Below, one piece after another: positions 1 to 4,435 of a stretch of 9,296 nucleotides of DNA. This stretch comes from DATLZM01 sp035559315. GTDB lineage: Bacteria > Actinomycetota > UBA4738 > HRBIN12. The notes below the pieces were generated by a model. The model did no database searches and was not told where the DNA came from. It saw nothing but the letters and a program-made list of their open reading frames with translations. The position numbers and the translations under genes were made by a program. Numbering within the stretch: the stretch's first letter is position 1; each line of letters opens with the position of its first letter. The DNA lies in contig DATMBJ010000128.1 of NCBI GenBank assembly GCA_035559315.1, positions 1 through 9,296 on the forward strand. Reading direction: 5' to 3'.

Positions 1-139
1 GCTCGTGGAGCGGGTGGTGCGGATGATCGACCGGGCCGAGTACAAGCGGCGGCAGGCCCCGCCCGGGGTCAAGATCACCCCGAAGGCCTTCGGCAAGGAC
101 CGCCGGATGCCGATCACGAACCGCTACCGCCCCCGATAG
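1..139 (+). CDS. nadE: NAD+ synthetase, C-terminal end (partial)
   Basis: Only the last 45 codons are in the window; the first complete codon begins at base 2 and the gene ends with TAG at 137-139. The translated tail reads LVERVVRMIDRAEYKRRQAP, then ITPKAFGKDRRMPITNRYR and a final PR. The EYKRRQAPPGVK...FGKDRRMPITNRY ending is the conserved C-terminus of glutamine-dependent NAD+ synthetase. That enzyme makes NAD+ from nicotinic acid adenine dinucleotide, ATP and an ammonia donor in the cytoplasm. The synthetase (adenylating) domain is the C-terminal one in the long form, which fits; the glutaminase part would lie outside the window, so the long versus short form cannot be decided here. tRNA-Lys follows 29 nt after the stop, and the likely tRNA promoter begins inside this gene's last codons. 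Assignment rests on this short but very characteristic tail. Confidence 0.88.
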   Translation, partial: LVERVVRMIDRAEYKRRQAPPGVKITPKAFGKDRRMPITNRYRPR

Positions 140-156
140 GAGCCGCGGGCCGGGCC

Positions 157-162
157 TAGAAT
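157..162 (+). promoter_or_regulatory. -10 hexamer for tRNA-Lys (TAGAAT)
   Basis: TAGAAT matches the TATAAT consensus at five of six positions and lies 6 nt before base 169, the first base of the mature tRNA. A weak -35 candidate, CCGATA at 133-138, lies 18 nt upstream and overlaps the nadE stop codon. With normal -10 geometry transcription would start at or within a base of the mature tRNA 5' end. This is inferred from sequence spacing only. Confidence 0.55.
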
Positions 163-168
163 CGCGGT

Positions 169-242
169 GGGCCGGTAGCTCAGCCTGGGAGAGCAGGGGG
201 CTTTTAACCCTCGTGTCGCGGGTTCGAATCCTGCCCGGCCCA
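169..242 (+). tRNA. tRNA-Lys (anticodon TTT)
   Basis: A full cloverleaf can be folded by hand. The acceptor stem is GGGCCGG (169-175) with CCGGCCC (235-241). The D-stem is GCTC/GAGC (178-181/191-194). The anticodon stem is 196-200/208-212 with one G-T pair, its loop is CTTTTAA and the anticodon TTT is at 203-205. The T-stem is 218-222/230-234 around a canonical TTCGAAT loop. The discriminator is A242, as in bacterial tRNA-Lys. The next bases are CGG, so the CCA end is not encoded and must be added by tRNA nucleotidyltransferase. It reads AAA and, by wobble, AAG lysine codons. It stands alone between nadE and a minus-strand gene. Confidence 0.97.
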
Positions 243-251
243 CGGGACCGA

Positions 252-285
252 GCGCCGATGAGGGCGCGCTATCCTCCTCTTCTTC
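252..285 (+). terminator. Probable terminator of tRNA-Lys
   Basis: A 5-bp all-GC hairpin (GCGCC at 252-256 with GGCGC at 263-267, loop GATGAG) begins 10 nt after the tRNA. It is followed by a pyrimidine-rich run with many T residues (TATCCTCCTCTTCTTC at 270-285). The stem is short and the T tract is interrupted by C, so this is a weak intrinsic terminator at best. T-rich stretches are rare in this window, which makes the position notable. Confidence 0.4.
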
Positions 286-354
286 GCGAGCGAGCAAGGG
301 TGAGCGGCACCGGCCATGGCCCGAGCCCGGCTCCCGGCCCGTCGCGCCCGGGCC

Positions 355-373
355 GCCGCTCGGGGCGAGCGGC
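355..373 (-). terminator. Hairpin at the 3' end of the ABM-like gene
   Basis: A perfect dyad (GCCGCTC at 355-361 with GAGCGGC at 367-373, loop GGGGC) starts at the last base of the minus-strand gene's stop codon. It would form in that gene's mRNA as a 7-bp GC-rich stem. No U tract follows on the minus strand, so it may act as an RNA 3'-end stabiliser or a U-less terminator rather than a classical intrinsic terminator. Confidence 0.35.
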
Positions 374-642
374 TACCGCTCGTGCCAGACGTAGGTGGTC
401 CAGTCGAGCCCCTCGGTCCCGGCCTCCCGGTTGAAGTCGTCCCCGAGCTTCTCCGACGCCGCGTGCATGGCGTCGTGGGACTCCCAATCGGCGATCATGG
501 AGACCACCGCGGGGTCGTTCTCGTCCACGAGCACCCTGGGGTTCCGCGCCCCGAGCTCGATGTTGGCCTGCTCGAACCGCTTGGCGGTCGCGACGAACCG
601 CTCGACGTCCGGCACCCGCACCACGAACTGCACCGTGACCAT
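373..642 (-). CDS. Small ABM-like (dimeric alpha-beta barrel) protein, function unknown
   Basis: This encodes 89 aa starting MVTVQFVVRVPDVERFVATA and ending YVWHER. The start is the ATG at 642-640, with a strong Shine-Dalgarno GGAGG 7 nt upstream; longer in-frame extensions lack such a site. The pattern is a beta strand (VTVQFVVRV), a helix (PDVERFVATAKRFEQA), then two further strands (RVLVDENDPAVVSMIADWES) and a second helix (HDAMHAASEKLGDDF). This is the layout of single-domain ferredoxin-like proteins of the antibiotic-biosynthesis-monooxygenase/stress-response dimeric barrel superfamily. These usually dimerise and are cytoplasmic, and their functions vary (oxygenases, cyclases, stress proteins). 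No catalytic residues can be assigned and there is no signal peptide. It is divergent from the DUF192 gene, with a 102-nt shared upstream region containing a short dyad. A specific reaction cannot be named. Confidence 0.8.
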   Translation of the reverse strand: MVTVQFVVRVPDVERFVATAKRFEQANIELGARNPRVLVDENDPAVVSMIADWESHDAMHAASEKLGDDFNREAGTEGLDWTTYVWHER

Positions 643-663
643 CCCGCCACCTCCTTCCGGGTC

Positions 664-676
664 AAGCCTGAGGCTT
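664..676. promoter_or_regulatory. Short dyad AAGCCTGAGGCTT in a divergent promoter region
   Basis: The 13-bp sequence is a 5-bp inverted repeat (AAGCC/GGCTT) around TGA. It lies 22 nt upstream of the ATG of the minus-strand ABM-like gene, just before its Shine-Dalgarno, and 68 nt upstream of the plus-strand DUF192 start. It could be an operator half-site pair or a small hairpin in the 5' UTR of the minus-strand gene. A dyad of this size can also arise by chance. Confidence 0.25.
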
Positions 677-732
677 CGGGCCCCGGCGCGCAACCCGCGG
701 AGGCCGCCCCGACGCATGTCGGTGGCACGTCC

Positions 733-738
733 TACGGT
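733..738 (+). promoter_or_regulatory. Candidate -10 element (TACGGT) of a leaderless DUF192 transcript
   Basis: TACGGT fits the TANNNT pattern and is separated from the GTG start at 745 by 6 nt, the distance expected if transcription begins on the start codon. No Shine-Dalgarno is present in the 20 nt before this GTG. No good -35 box is visible. This is prediction from spacing only. Confidence 0.4.
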
Positions 739-744
739 CCCGGC

Positions 745-1110
745 GTGATCGAGGCCGTCCTTCGGGGAGCTGATGGAAGGACGCTCGTGGTCGGGGTGGC
801 GACGACCCGTGCGGAACGCCTCCGAGGCCTCCTCGGCCGGCCGCCCCCGCCGCCGGGCACCGGCCTGCTCCTGCCCCGCGCCACCTCGATCCACACCCTG
901 GGCATGGGGTTCCCGATCGAGGTCGCCTGGCTGGACGACGAGCTCGGGGTCGTGGAGGTCCGCACCCTCCGCCCGGGGCGCCTCGCGGTCCGCCGCCGGG
1001 GCGCCCGCCACGTGCTGGAGTGCCCCGCGGGCACCGGGATCCGGGTCGGGGAGCGGTTCTCGCTCCGGCGGGCCCGGGGCTTCCCGCCGTCGCCGGGCTG
1101 GCCGCGGTAG
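745..1110 (+). CDS. DUF192 family protein
   Basis: This encodes 121 aa. The DUF192 signature is clear: RLRGLLGR at residues 25-32, a GTGLLLPRATSIHTLGMGFP block at 38-57, then IEVAWLDDELGVV (58-70) and VLECPAG (90-96). DUF192 proteins are small beta-rich proteins of unknown biochemical function found widely in bacteria and archaea, often about 110-160 aa, some with a signal peptide. This one has no signal peptide and appears cytoplasmic. The GTG at 745 was chosen because it begins exactly at the conserved domain. Further upstream the frame runs opposite the ABM-like gene and offers no credible start. There is no Shine-Dalgarno, and a TACGGT hexamer 6 nt upstream suggests a leaderless mRNA. The C-terminal tail (residues 106-121) is Arg/Pro-rich and probably disordered. 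Its neighbours (tRNA genes, ABM-like gene) give no functional hint. Confidence 0.85.
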   Translation: MIEAVLRGADGRTLVVGVATTRAERLRGLLGRPPPPPGTGLLLPRATSIHTLGMGFPIEVAWLDDELGVVEVRTLRPGRLAVRRRGARHVLECPAGTGIRVGERFSLRRARGFPPSPGWPR

Positions 1111-1136
1111 GCTGATGGCTGGAGGCGCGTCCCGCG

Positions 1137-1165
1137 TGGAGGCGGCCCGGGTCCTTGGCTATACT
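1137..1165 (+). promoter_or_regulatory. Promoter of the tRNA-Glu/Asp/Phe cluster
   Basis: TATACT at 1160-1165 matches the -10 consensus at five of six bases. TGGAGG at 1137-1142, with 17-nt spacing, is a weak -35 match (3 of 6). The predicted start near 1172 would give a 5' leader of about 39 nt before tRNA-Glu, to be removed by RNase P. The A/T-containing hexamer stands out in this GC-rich sequence. Confidence 0.55.
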
Positions 1166-1210
1166 CGTGGCGCTGCCCCCGGGGCCGTGGGGCCGCAAGG
1201 CCGTGGGCAC

Positions 1211-1283
1211 GCCCCCATCGTCTAGCGGCCTAGGATCTCGCCCTTTCAAGGCGGAGACACGGGTTCGAATCCCGTTGGGGGCA
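1211..1283 (+). tRNA. tRNA-Glu (anticodon TTC)
   Basis: The acceptor stem is GCCCCCA (1211-1217) with TGGGGGC (1276-1282). The D-stem is GTCT (1220-1223) with GGAT (1233-1236), including G-T pairs. The anticodon stem 1238-1242/1250-1254 carries the loop CTTTCAA, with anticodon TTC at 1245-1247. The T-stem 1259-1263/1271-1275 encloses a canonical TTCGAAT. The discriminator is A1283. No CCA is encoded, because ACC is followed by G. Position 38 of the anticodon loop is A (1249), where bacterial tRNA-Glu commonly has C. It is the first gene of a Glu-Asp-Phe cluster of the kind seen in actinobacteria. Confidence 0.96.
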
Positions 1284-1303
1284 CCGACAAGCGCATACGG
1301 CGT

Positions 1304-1378
1304 GCGGGTGTGGAGGAGCCAGGAGTCCTCACCGCCCTGTCAAGGCGGAGATCGCGGGATCGAAGCCCGTCACCCGCG
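1304..1378 (+). tRNA. tRNA-Asp (anticodon GTC) with atypical loops
   Basis: Every stem pairs. The acceptor stem is GCGGGTG (1304-1310) with CACCCGC (1371-1377). The D-stem is GAGG/CCTC (1313-1316/1327-1330). The anticodon stem is CCGCC/GGCGG (1332-1336/1344-1348) and the T-stem is 1354-1358/1366-1370 with one G-T pair. The anticodon is GTC at 1339-1341 and the discriminator is G1378, as expected for tRNA-Asp. G18 G19 (1322-1323), T55 and C56 are kept. The T-loop, however, is ATCGAAG instead of TTCGAAT, so T54 is replaced by A (1359) and T60 by G (1365). Position 38 is A (1343), where bacterial tRNA-Asp usually has C, a known AspRS identity position. Position 21 is T instead of A. No CCA is encoded. 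Location between tRNA-Glu and tRNA-Phe supports a real gene, but automated scanners may score it low. Confidence 0.82.
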
Positions 1379-1387
1379 CGGACCCGG

Positions 1388-1411
1388 CGGGCGCCTCCTG
1401 GTGGGCGCCCG
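1388..1411 (+). other. Intergenic hairpin between tRNA-Asp and tRNA-Phe
   Basis: A perfect 8-bp GC stem (CGGGCGCC at 1388-1395 with GGCGCCCG at 1404-1411, loop TCCTGGTG) occupies most of the 37-nt spacer. It has no following T tract. In a polycistronic tRNA precursor it could guide endonuclease cleavage or insulate folding of the two tRNAs; it might also be a weak terminator. Confidence 0.4.
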
Positions 1412-1415
1412 TCCT

Positions 1416-1488
1416 GGCCAGGTAGCTCAGTTGGCAGAGCACGCGGCTGAAAACCGCGGTGTCGGCGGTTCGATCCCGCCCCTGGCCA
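1416..1488 (+). tRNA. tRNA-Phe (anticodon GAA)
   Basis: The acceptor stem is GGCCAGG (1416-1422) with CCTGGCC (1481-1487). The D-stem is GCTC/GAGC (1425-1428/1437-1440) around AGTTGGCA. The anticodon stem CGCGG/CCGCG carries the loop CTGAAAA, with anticodon GAA at 1449-1451. The T-stem 1464-1468/1476-1480 encloses TTCGATC. The discriminator is A1488. The genome does not encode the CCA end. It closes the Glu-Asp-Phe cluster and lies 24 nt from the stop codon of the convergent minus-strand gene. Confidence 0.96.
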
Positions 1489-1512
1489 CCGGCCCCCGGC
1501 CCCGAGGGCTGT

Positions 1513-2310
1513 TCAGTTCAGCTGCTCCCGGGCCCGCAGCTCCGACCACCGCCCGAGGACCCGCTGGTACAGCTCGGCCGAGCGGGGGAACCGGCCCTCG
1601 GAGAGCGCCTCGATCGCCAGGTGGACGTCGCGGGCGCTCCGGTCGTCGTCCAGCTCGTTCCACGTGAGCCCCTCGCACAGGCCGTCGTAGTCGAGCTCGA
1701 GGAGGGAGCGCCGGTCGAAGCCGCCCAACCACTCGTGGAGCTCGGCCACCAGCTCGCCGATCGGGCCGAGGTCGGCGCCGCGGAGGATCGGGACCACCCG
1801 TTCCGCCCGCCGCCTGGCCCGGGCCACCGTGGTGAGGTAGCGGATCCGGTGCGAGCCGTCGGGCGCCTCCTCGAGGCGCCGCTCCTGGTCGTCGAACAGC
1901 ACGAACCAGCGCACCGGCACGTGCCAGGGGCTCTGGTGGATGAACGAGAGCGAACCCCGGGCGCGCCGGCGGAGGCGCTGGAGCTCCCTGGCCGCCCGCC
2001 TGGCCTCGGCGGCCGGGACGAACAGGTCGGCGAGCTCCCTCGGCTGGGTCTCGCGGAACGTGAGCAGCCCGGCCAGGACCCGGACCCGCACGTTCCAGGG
2101 GCACAGGTAGGCGCGGCCGTCGAGGAACCGGACCTCGGCCCCCTCCTCCTCCCCCGGGAGCATCAGGCCGACCCGGGACCCGGTCCGGCGCTGGCGGTAC
2201 GTGCGGCGGGGACGGGCCCCCGCCACGAGGTAGCGCTCCCACCGCGCCTGCTCCTCGGGCGGGAAGGCCTCGAGGGGCTGGAACACCCGGAGGTAGGCCG
2301 AGGGGACCAT
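1513..2310 (-). CDS. Conserved actinobacterial-type protein of unknown function
   Basis: This encodes 265 aa beginning MVPSAYLRVFQPLEAFPPEE. I cannot assign it to a named family with certainty; proteins opening with SAYLRVFQPL-type sequences are, from memory, conserved hypotheticals of actinobacteria. There is no signal peptide or membrane segment. Features include a conserved-looking block RFLDGRAYLCPWNVRVRVLA (61-80), a strongly basic helical stretch RRAARELQRLRRRARGS (104-120), a Trp-rich strand HVPVRWFVLFDDQERR (130-145), a second Arg-rich helix ARARRRAERVV (163-173) and an acidic Leu-rich C-terminal half. The basic helices could contact nucleic acid, but this is speculation. The start is the ATG at 2310-2308; no Shine-Dalgarno precedes it, but TACACT (minus strand) sits 7 nt upstream, as in a leaderless transcript. 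It is divergent from the dehydrogenase operon with 90 nt between start codons, so the two may share regulation. The frame is open far upstream, but that extension runs antisense to E1-alpha and is rejected. Confidence 0.75.
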   Translation of the reverse strand: MVPSAYLRVFQPLEAFPPEEQARWERYLVAGARPRRTYRQRRTGSRVGLMLPGEEEGAEVRFLDGRAYLCPWNVRVRVLAGLLTFRETQPRELADLFVPAAEARRAARELQRLRRRARGSLSFIHQSPWHVPVRWFVLFDDQERRLEEAPDGSHRIRYLTTVARARRRAERVVPILRGADLGPIGELVAELHEWLGGFDRRSLLELDYDGLCEGLTWNELDDDRSARDVHLAIEALSEGRFPRSAELYQRVLGRWSELRAREQLN

Positions 2311-2317
2311 GGCCGGG

Positions 2318-2323
2318 AGTGTA
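2318..2323 (-). promoter_or_regulatory. Candidate -10 (TACACT) of the 265-aa gene
   Basis: Read on the minus strand, TACACT fits TANNNT and lies 7 nt before the ATG at 2310. This is leaderless geometry, and no Shine-Dalgarno is present. The -35 region shows no clear consensus. Confidence 0.42.
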
Positions 2324-2368
2324 CCGGGAGGTCCGGGACGATCTCGCCGGGCAGGGAGCCGCGCTCTA

Positions 2369-2374
2369 TATGCT
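2369..2374 (+). promoter_or_regulatory. Candidate -10 (TATGCT) of the dehydrogenase operon
   Basis: TATGCT, within the only A/T-rich patch of the divergent region (TATATGCT at 2367-2374), fits TANNNT. The start would be near 2381, giving a 5' UTR of about 20 nt that holds the Shine-Dalgarno. No recognisable -35 box is present, so an activator or extended -10 may be involved. The site lies 45 nt from the oppositely directed TACACT element. Confidence 0.45.
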
Positions 2375-2387
2375 GTCGCCGGGGCCC

Positions 2388-2395
2388 GGGAGGAG
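2388..2395 (+). promoter_or_regulatory. Shine-Dalgarno of E1-alpha
   Basis: GGGAGGAG ends 5 nt before the ATG at 2401. It fixes this start against the much longer open frame that continues upstream through the antisense of the 265-aa gene. Confidence 0.8.
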
Positions 2396-2400
2396 CGCGG

Positions 2401-3468
2401 ATGATCGTGGAACGGAAGGGGACCGGCGGGCCGCTGCGCCTGGTGGCGCCCGACGGGACGCCCGTGGGGGACGTGGACGTCGGCCTCTCCGAGGACGAGC
2501 TCCGCGAGCTCCTCCGTCTCATGGTCCTCGCCCGCCGCCTGGACGAGGAGTGCCTGGCCCTCCAGCGGCAGGGGGAGCTCACGGTCTACCCGCCCCACCG
2601 GGGACAGGAGGCGGCCCAGGTCGGGAGCGCCTTCGCCCTGGGGCCCGAGGACTTCGTGTTCCCCTCGTTCCGGGAGCTCGCCGCGGCGCTCGTGCGCGGC
2701 GTCGACCCCGTCGAGTACCTCGAGTACCACCGCGGGACCTGGCACGGCGGCCCCTACGACCCCATGGCGACGCGGTTCGCCCCCATCTGCGTCCCGGTGG
2801 CCACGCAGCTCTGCCACGCGGTCGGGTGGGCCCTCGGGGCCCGCCTCGACGGGCTCCGGGCCTGCGCCCTGGCCTACTTCGGCGACGGCGCCTCCTCCGA
2901 GGGCGACTTCCACGAGGCCTGCAACCTGGCCGCGGTGTGGCGCGCGCCCGTCGTGTTCGTCTGCCAGAACAACCGGTGGGCGATCTCGGTCCCCGTCGAG
3001 GCCCAGACCGCGGGCGAGATCTGGCGGCGGGCCGAGGGGTACGGGTTCCCGGGGCTCCGGGTGGACGGGAACGACGTGCTCGCCGTCTACGCCGCCACCC
3101 GGGAGGCCGTCGAGCGCGCCCGGGCGGGCGAGGGCCCGACGCTGCTCGAGGCCATGACCTACCGCCTCGGGCCGCACTCCACCGCCGACGACCCCACGCG
3201 GTACCGGGACCCGGAGGAGGTCGAGCGCTTCGCCCGCGAGGACCCCATCGTGCGCTACCGCACGTTCCTCCTGGCTCGCGGGGTGGCCGACGAGGCGTTC
3301 GTGGAGGCCTGCGCGAAGGAGGCCGAGGAGCGGGTGGCCGAGATCAGGGCGGCGGTCGTGCGGACCCCGCCGCCCCCGCCCGAGGAGATCTTCCGCCCGG
3401 CCTTCGCCGCGCCCCCGACCGCCCTCGCCCGCCAACGCGCCGAGGCCCTGGGAGGCCCCGGTGGCTGA
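2401..3468 (+). CDS. bkdA: 2-oxoacid dehydrogenase E1 component, alpha subunit (probably branched-chain)
   Basis: This 355-aa protein is of normal length for E1-alpha. With E1-beta it forms the thiamine-diphosphate enzyme that decarboxylates a 2-oxoacid and transfers the acyl group to the lipoyl arm of E2 in the cytoplasm. The ThDP motif starts GDGASSEGDFHEACNL (161-176) and closes with NN at 190-191, the usual GDG-X(~27)-NN spacing. Other family marks are HRGQEAAQVGSAFAL (66-80), the substrate-channel block FPSFRELAAALVRG (87-100), and the ThDP-loop segment YRLGPHSTADDPTRYRD (254-270), which includes the conserved His and Asp-Asp of the loop phosphorylated in mitochondrial enzymes. The tail (322-355) is Pro/Ala-rich. 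It is first in an operon with E1-beta and E2. Branched-chain type is favoured by the neighbouring E2 lipoyl sequence; pyruvate or another 2-oxoacid cannot be excluded, in which case the name would be pdhA. The next gene's start lies inside its last codons. Confidence 0.93.
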   Translation: MIVERKGTGGPLRLVAPDGTPVGDVDVGLSEDELRELLRLMVLARRLDEECLALQRQGELTVYPPHRGQEAAQVGSAFALGPEDFVFPSFRELAAALVRGVDPVEYLEYHRGTWHGGPYDPMATRFAPICVPVATQLCHAVGWALGARLDGLRACALAYFGDGASSEGDFHEACNLAAVWRAPVVFVCQNNRWAISVPVEAQTAGEIWRRAEGYGFPGLRVDGNDVLAVYAATREAVERARAGEGPTLLEAMTYRLGPHSTADDPTRYRDPEEVERFAREDPIVRYRTFLLARGVADEAFVEACAKEAEERVAEIRAAVVRTPPPPPEEIFRPAFAAPPTALARQRAEALGGPGG

Positions 3469-4435
3469 GCTCACGATGGTGGCCGCGCTGAACGCGGCGC
3501 TCCGGGACGCCCTCTCCTCCGACCCCCGGACGCTCGTGCTCGGCGAGGACGTCGGGCGCCTGGGCGGGGTCTTCCGGGTGACCGACGGGCTCCAGCGGGA
3601 GTTCGGCCCCGGGCGGGTCTTCGACACCCCGATCGCGGAGGCCGGGATCGTGGGGGCGGCGGTGGGGCTCTGCCTGGCCGGGTGGCGGCCGATCGTCGAG
3701 ATCCAGTTCGAGGGGTTCTCCTACCCCGCCCTCGACCAGGTGATCTCCCACGTGGCGAAGTACCGCTACCGGACCAAGGGGCGGGTCGACCTCCCGCTCG
3801 TGATCCGGATGCCGTTCGGCGGCGGGATCCGGGGGAAGGAGCACCACGGCGAGAGCCCCGAGACCTACTACGTGCACACCGCGGGCCTCAAGGTCGTGGT
3901 CCCCTCGACCGCCGCCGACGCCTACCGGCTCCTCCGCGCCGCGATCGCCGACCCCGACCCCGTGGTGTTCCTCGAACCGAAGGGGAGGTACTGGGCGAAG
4001 GAGGAGGGGAACCTCACCACCGAGGGGCCGGGGATCGGGGAGGCGGTGGTGGTCCGGGACGGCTCGGACTGCGCGATCGTGTCCTACGGGGCGATGGTCC
4101 ACCGGTGCCTGGAGGCGGCGGCCAGGCTCGAGGAGCGGGGGATCGGCTGCCGGGTGCTCGACCTCCGCTCCCTCGTGCCCCTCGACCTGGAAGCCCTGGG
4201 GGAGGCGGTGCGCCGCACCGGGCGGCTCGTCGTGGTCCACGAGGCCCCCCGGACCCTCGGGATGGGCGCCGAGATCGCGGCCCGCGCGATGGAGGAGGCG
4301 TTCGACCACCTGGAGGCCCCGGTGGCCAGGGTCACGGGCTACGACACGCCCTACCCCCCGGCCTCGCTCGAGGACCGCTGGCTGCCCTCGGTGGAGCGGA
4401 TCGTGGCCGCGGTGGAGCGGACGGTGGGCTACTGA
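3461..4435 (+). CDS. bkdB: 2-oxoacid dehydrogenase E1 component, beta subunit (probably branched-chain)
   Basis: The product is 324 aa, the usual E1-beta length, and pairs with E1-alpha to form the alpha2-beta2 E1 enzyme. Visible family motifs are LVLGEDVGRLGGVFRVTDGL (25-44), VFDTPIAEAGIVGAAVGL (53-70) with the conserved active-site Glu60, IQFEGFSYPALDQVISHVAK (81-100), the HGESPETYYVHTAGLKVVVP block (129-148), VLDLRSLVPLD (232-242) and VHEAPRTLGMGAEI (259-272), then a C-terminal GYDTPYPP (293-300). The start is the GTG at 3461, overlapping the E1-alpha stop by 8 nt, with GGAGG 5 nt upstream inside the E1-alpha gene. An ATG five codons later is possible but has no better ribosome site. The stop TGA shares one base with the E2 start (TGATG), so translation of E1-alpha, E1-beta and E2 is probably coupled for stoichiometric assembly. 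Confidence 0.94.
   Translation: MAELTMVAALNAALRDALSSDPRTLVLGEDVGRLGGVFRVTDGLQREFGPGRVFDTPIAEAGIVGAAVGLCLAGWRPIVEIQFEGFSYPALDQVISHVAKYRYRTKGRVDLPLVIRMPFGGGIRGKEHHGESPETYYVHTAGLKVVVPSTAADAYRLLRAAIADPDPVVFLEPKGRYWAKEEGNLTTEGPGIGEAVVVRDGSDCAIVSYGAMVHRCLEAAARLEERGIGCRVLDLRSLVPLDLEALGEAVRRTGRLVVVHEAPRTLGMGAEIAARAMEEAFDHLEAPVARVTGYDTPYPPASLEDRWLPSVERIVAAVERTVGY

Noticed and set aside
213..434. Small plus-strand reading frame starting inside tRNA-Lys
   Set aside because: It reads through a tRNA and has an Arg/Pro-rich random-like product; no ribosome site.
316..744. N-terminal extension of the DUF192 frame
   Set aside because: It lies opposite the ABM-like gene, which has a good ribosome site and protein-like sequence; DUF192 homology begins at about 745.
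1459..2400. Long in-frame N-terminal extension of the E1-alpha reading frame
   Set aside because: It begins within tRNA-Phe and runs antisense to the 265-aa gene. The E1-alpha family starts near 2401, where a strong Shine-Dalgarno is present.
2311..3627. Upstream extension of the minus-strand 265-aa frame
   Set aside because: It is antisense to E1-alpha/E1-beta and has low-complexity composition; it is typical of open antisense frames in very GC-rich DNA.
3682..4434. Upstream extension of the E2 frame through E1-beta
   Set aside because: It is the out-of-frame shadow of E1-beta; the E2 lipoyl domain begins right after the ATG at 4435.
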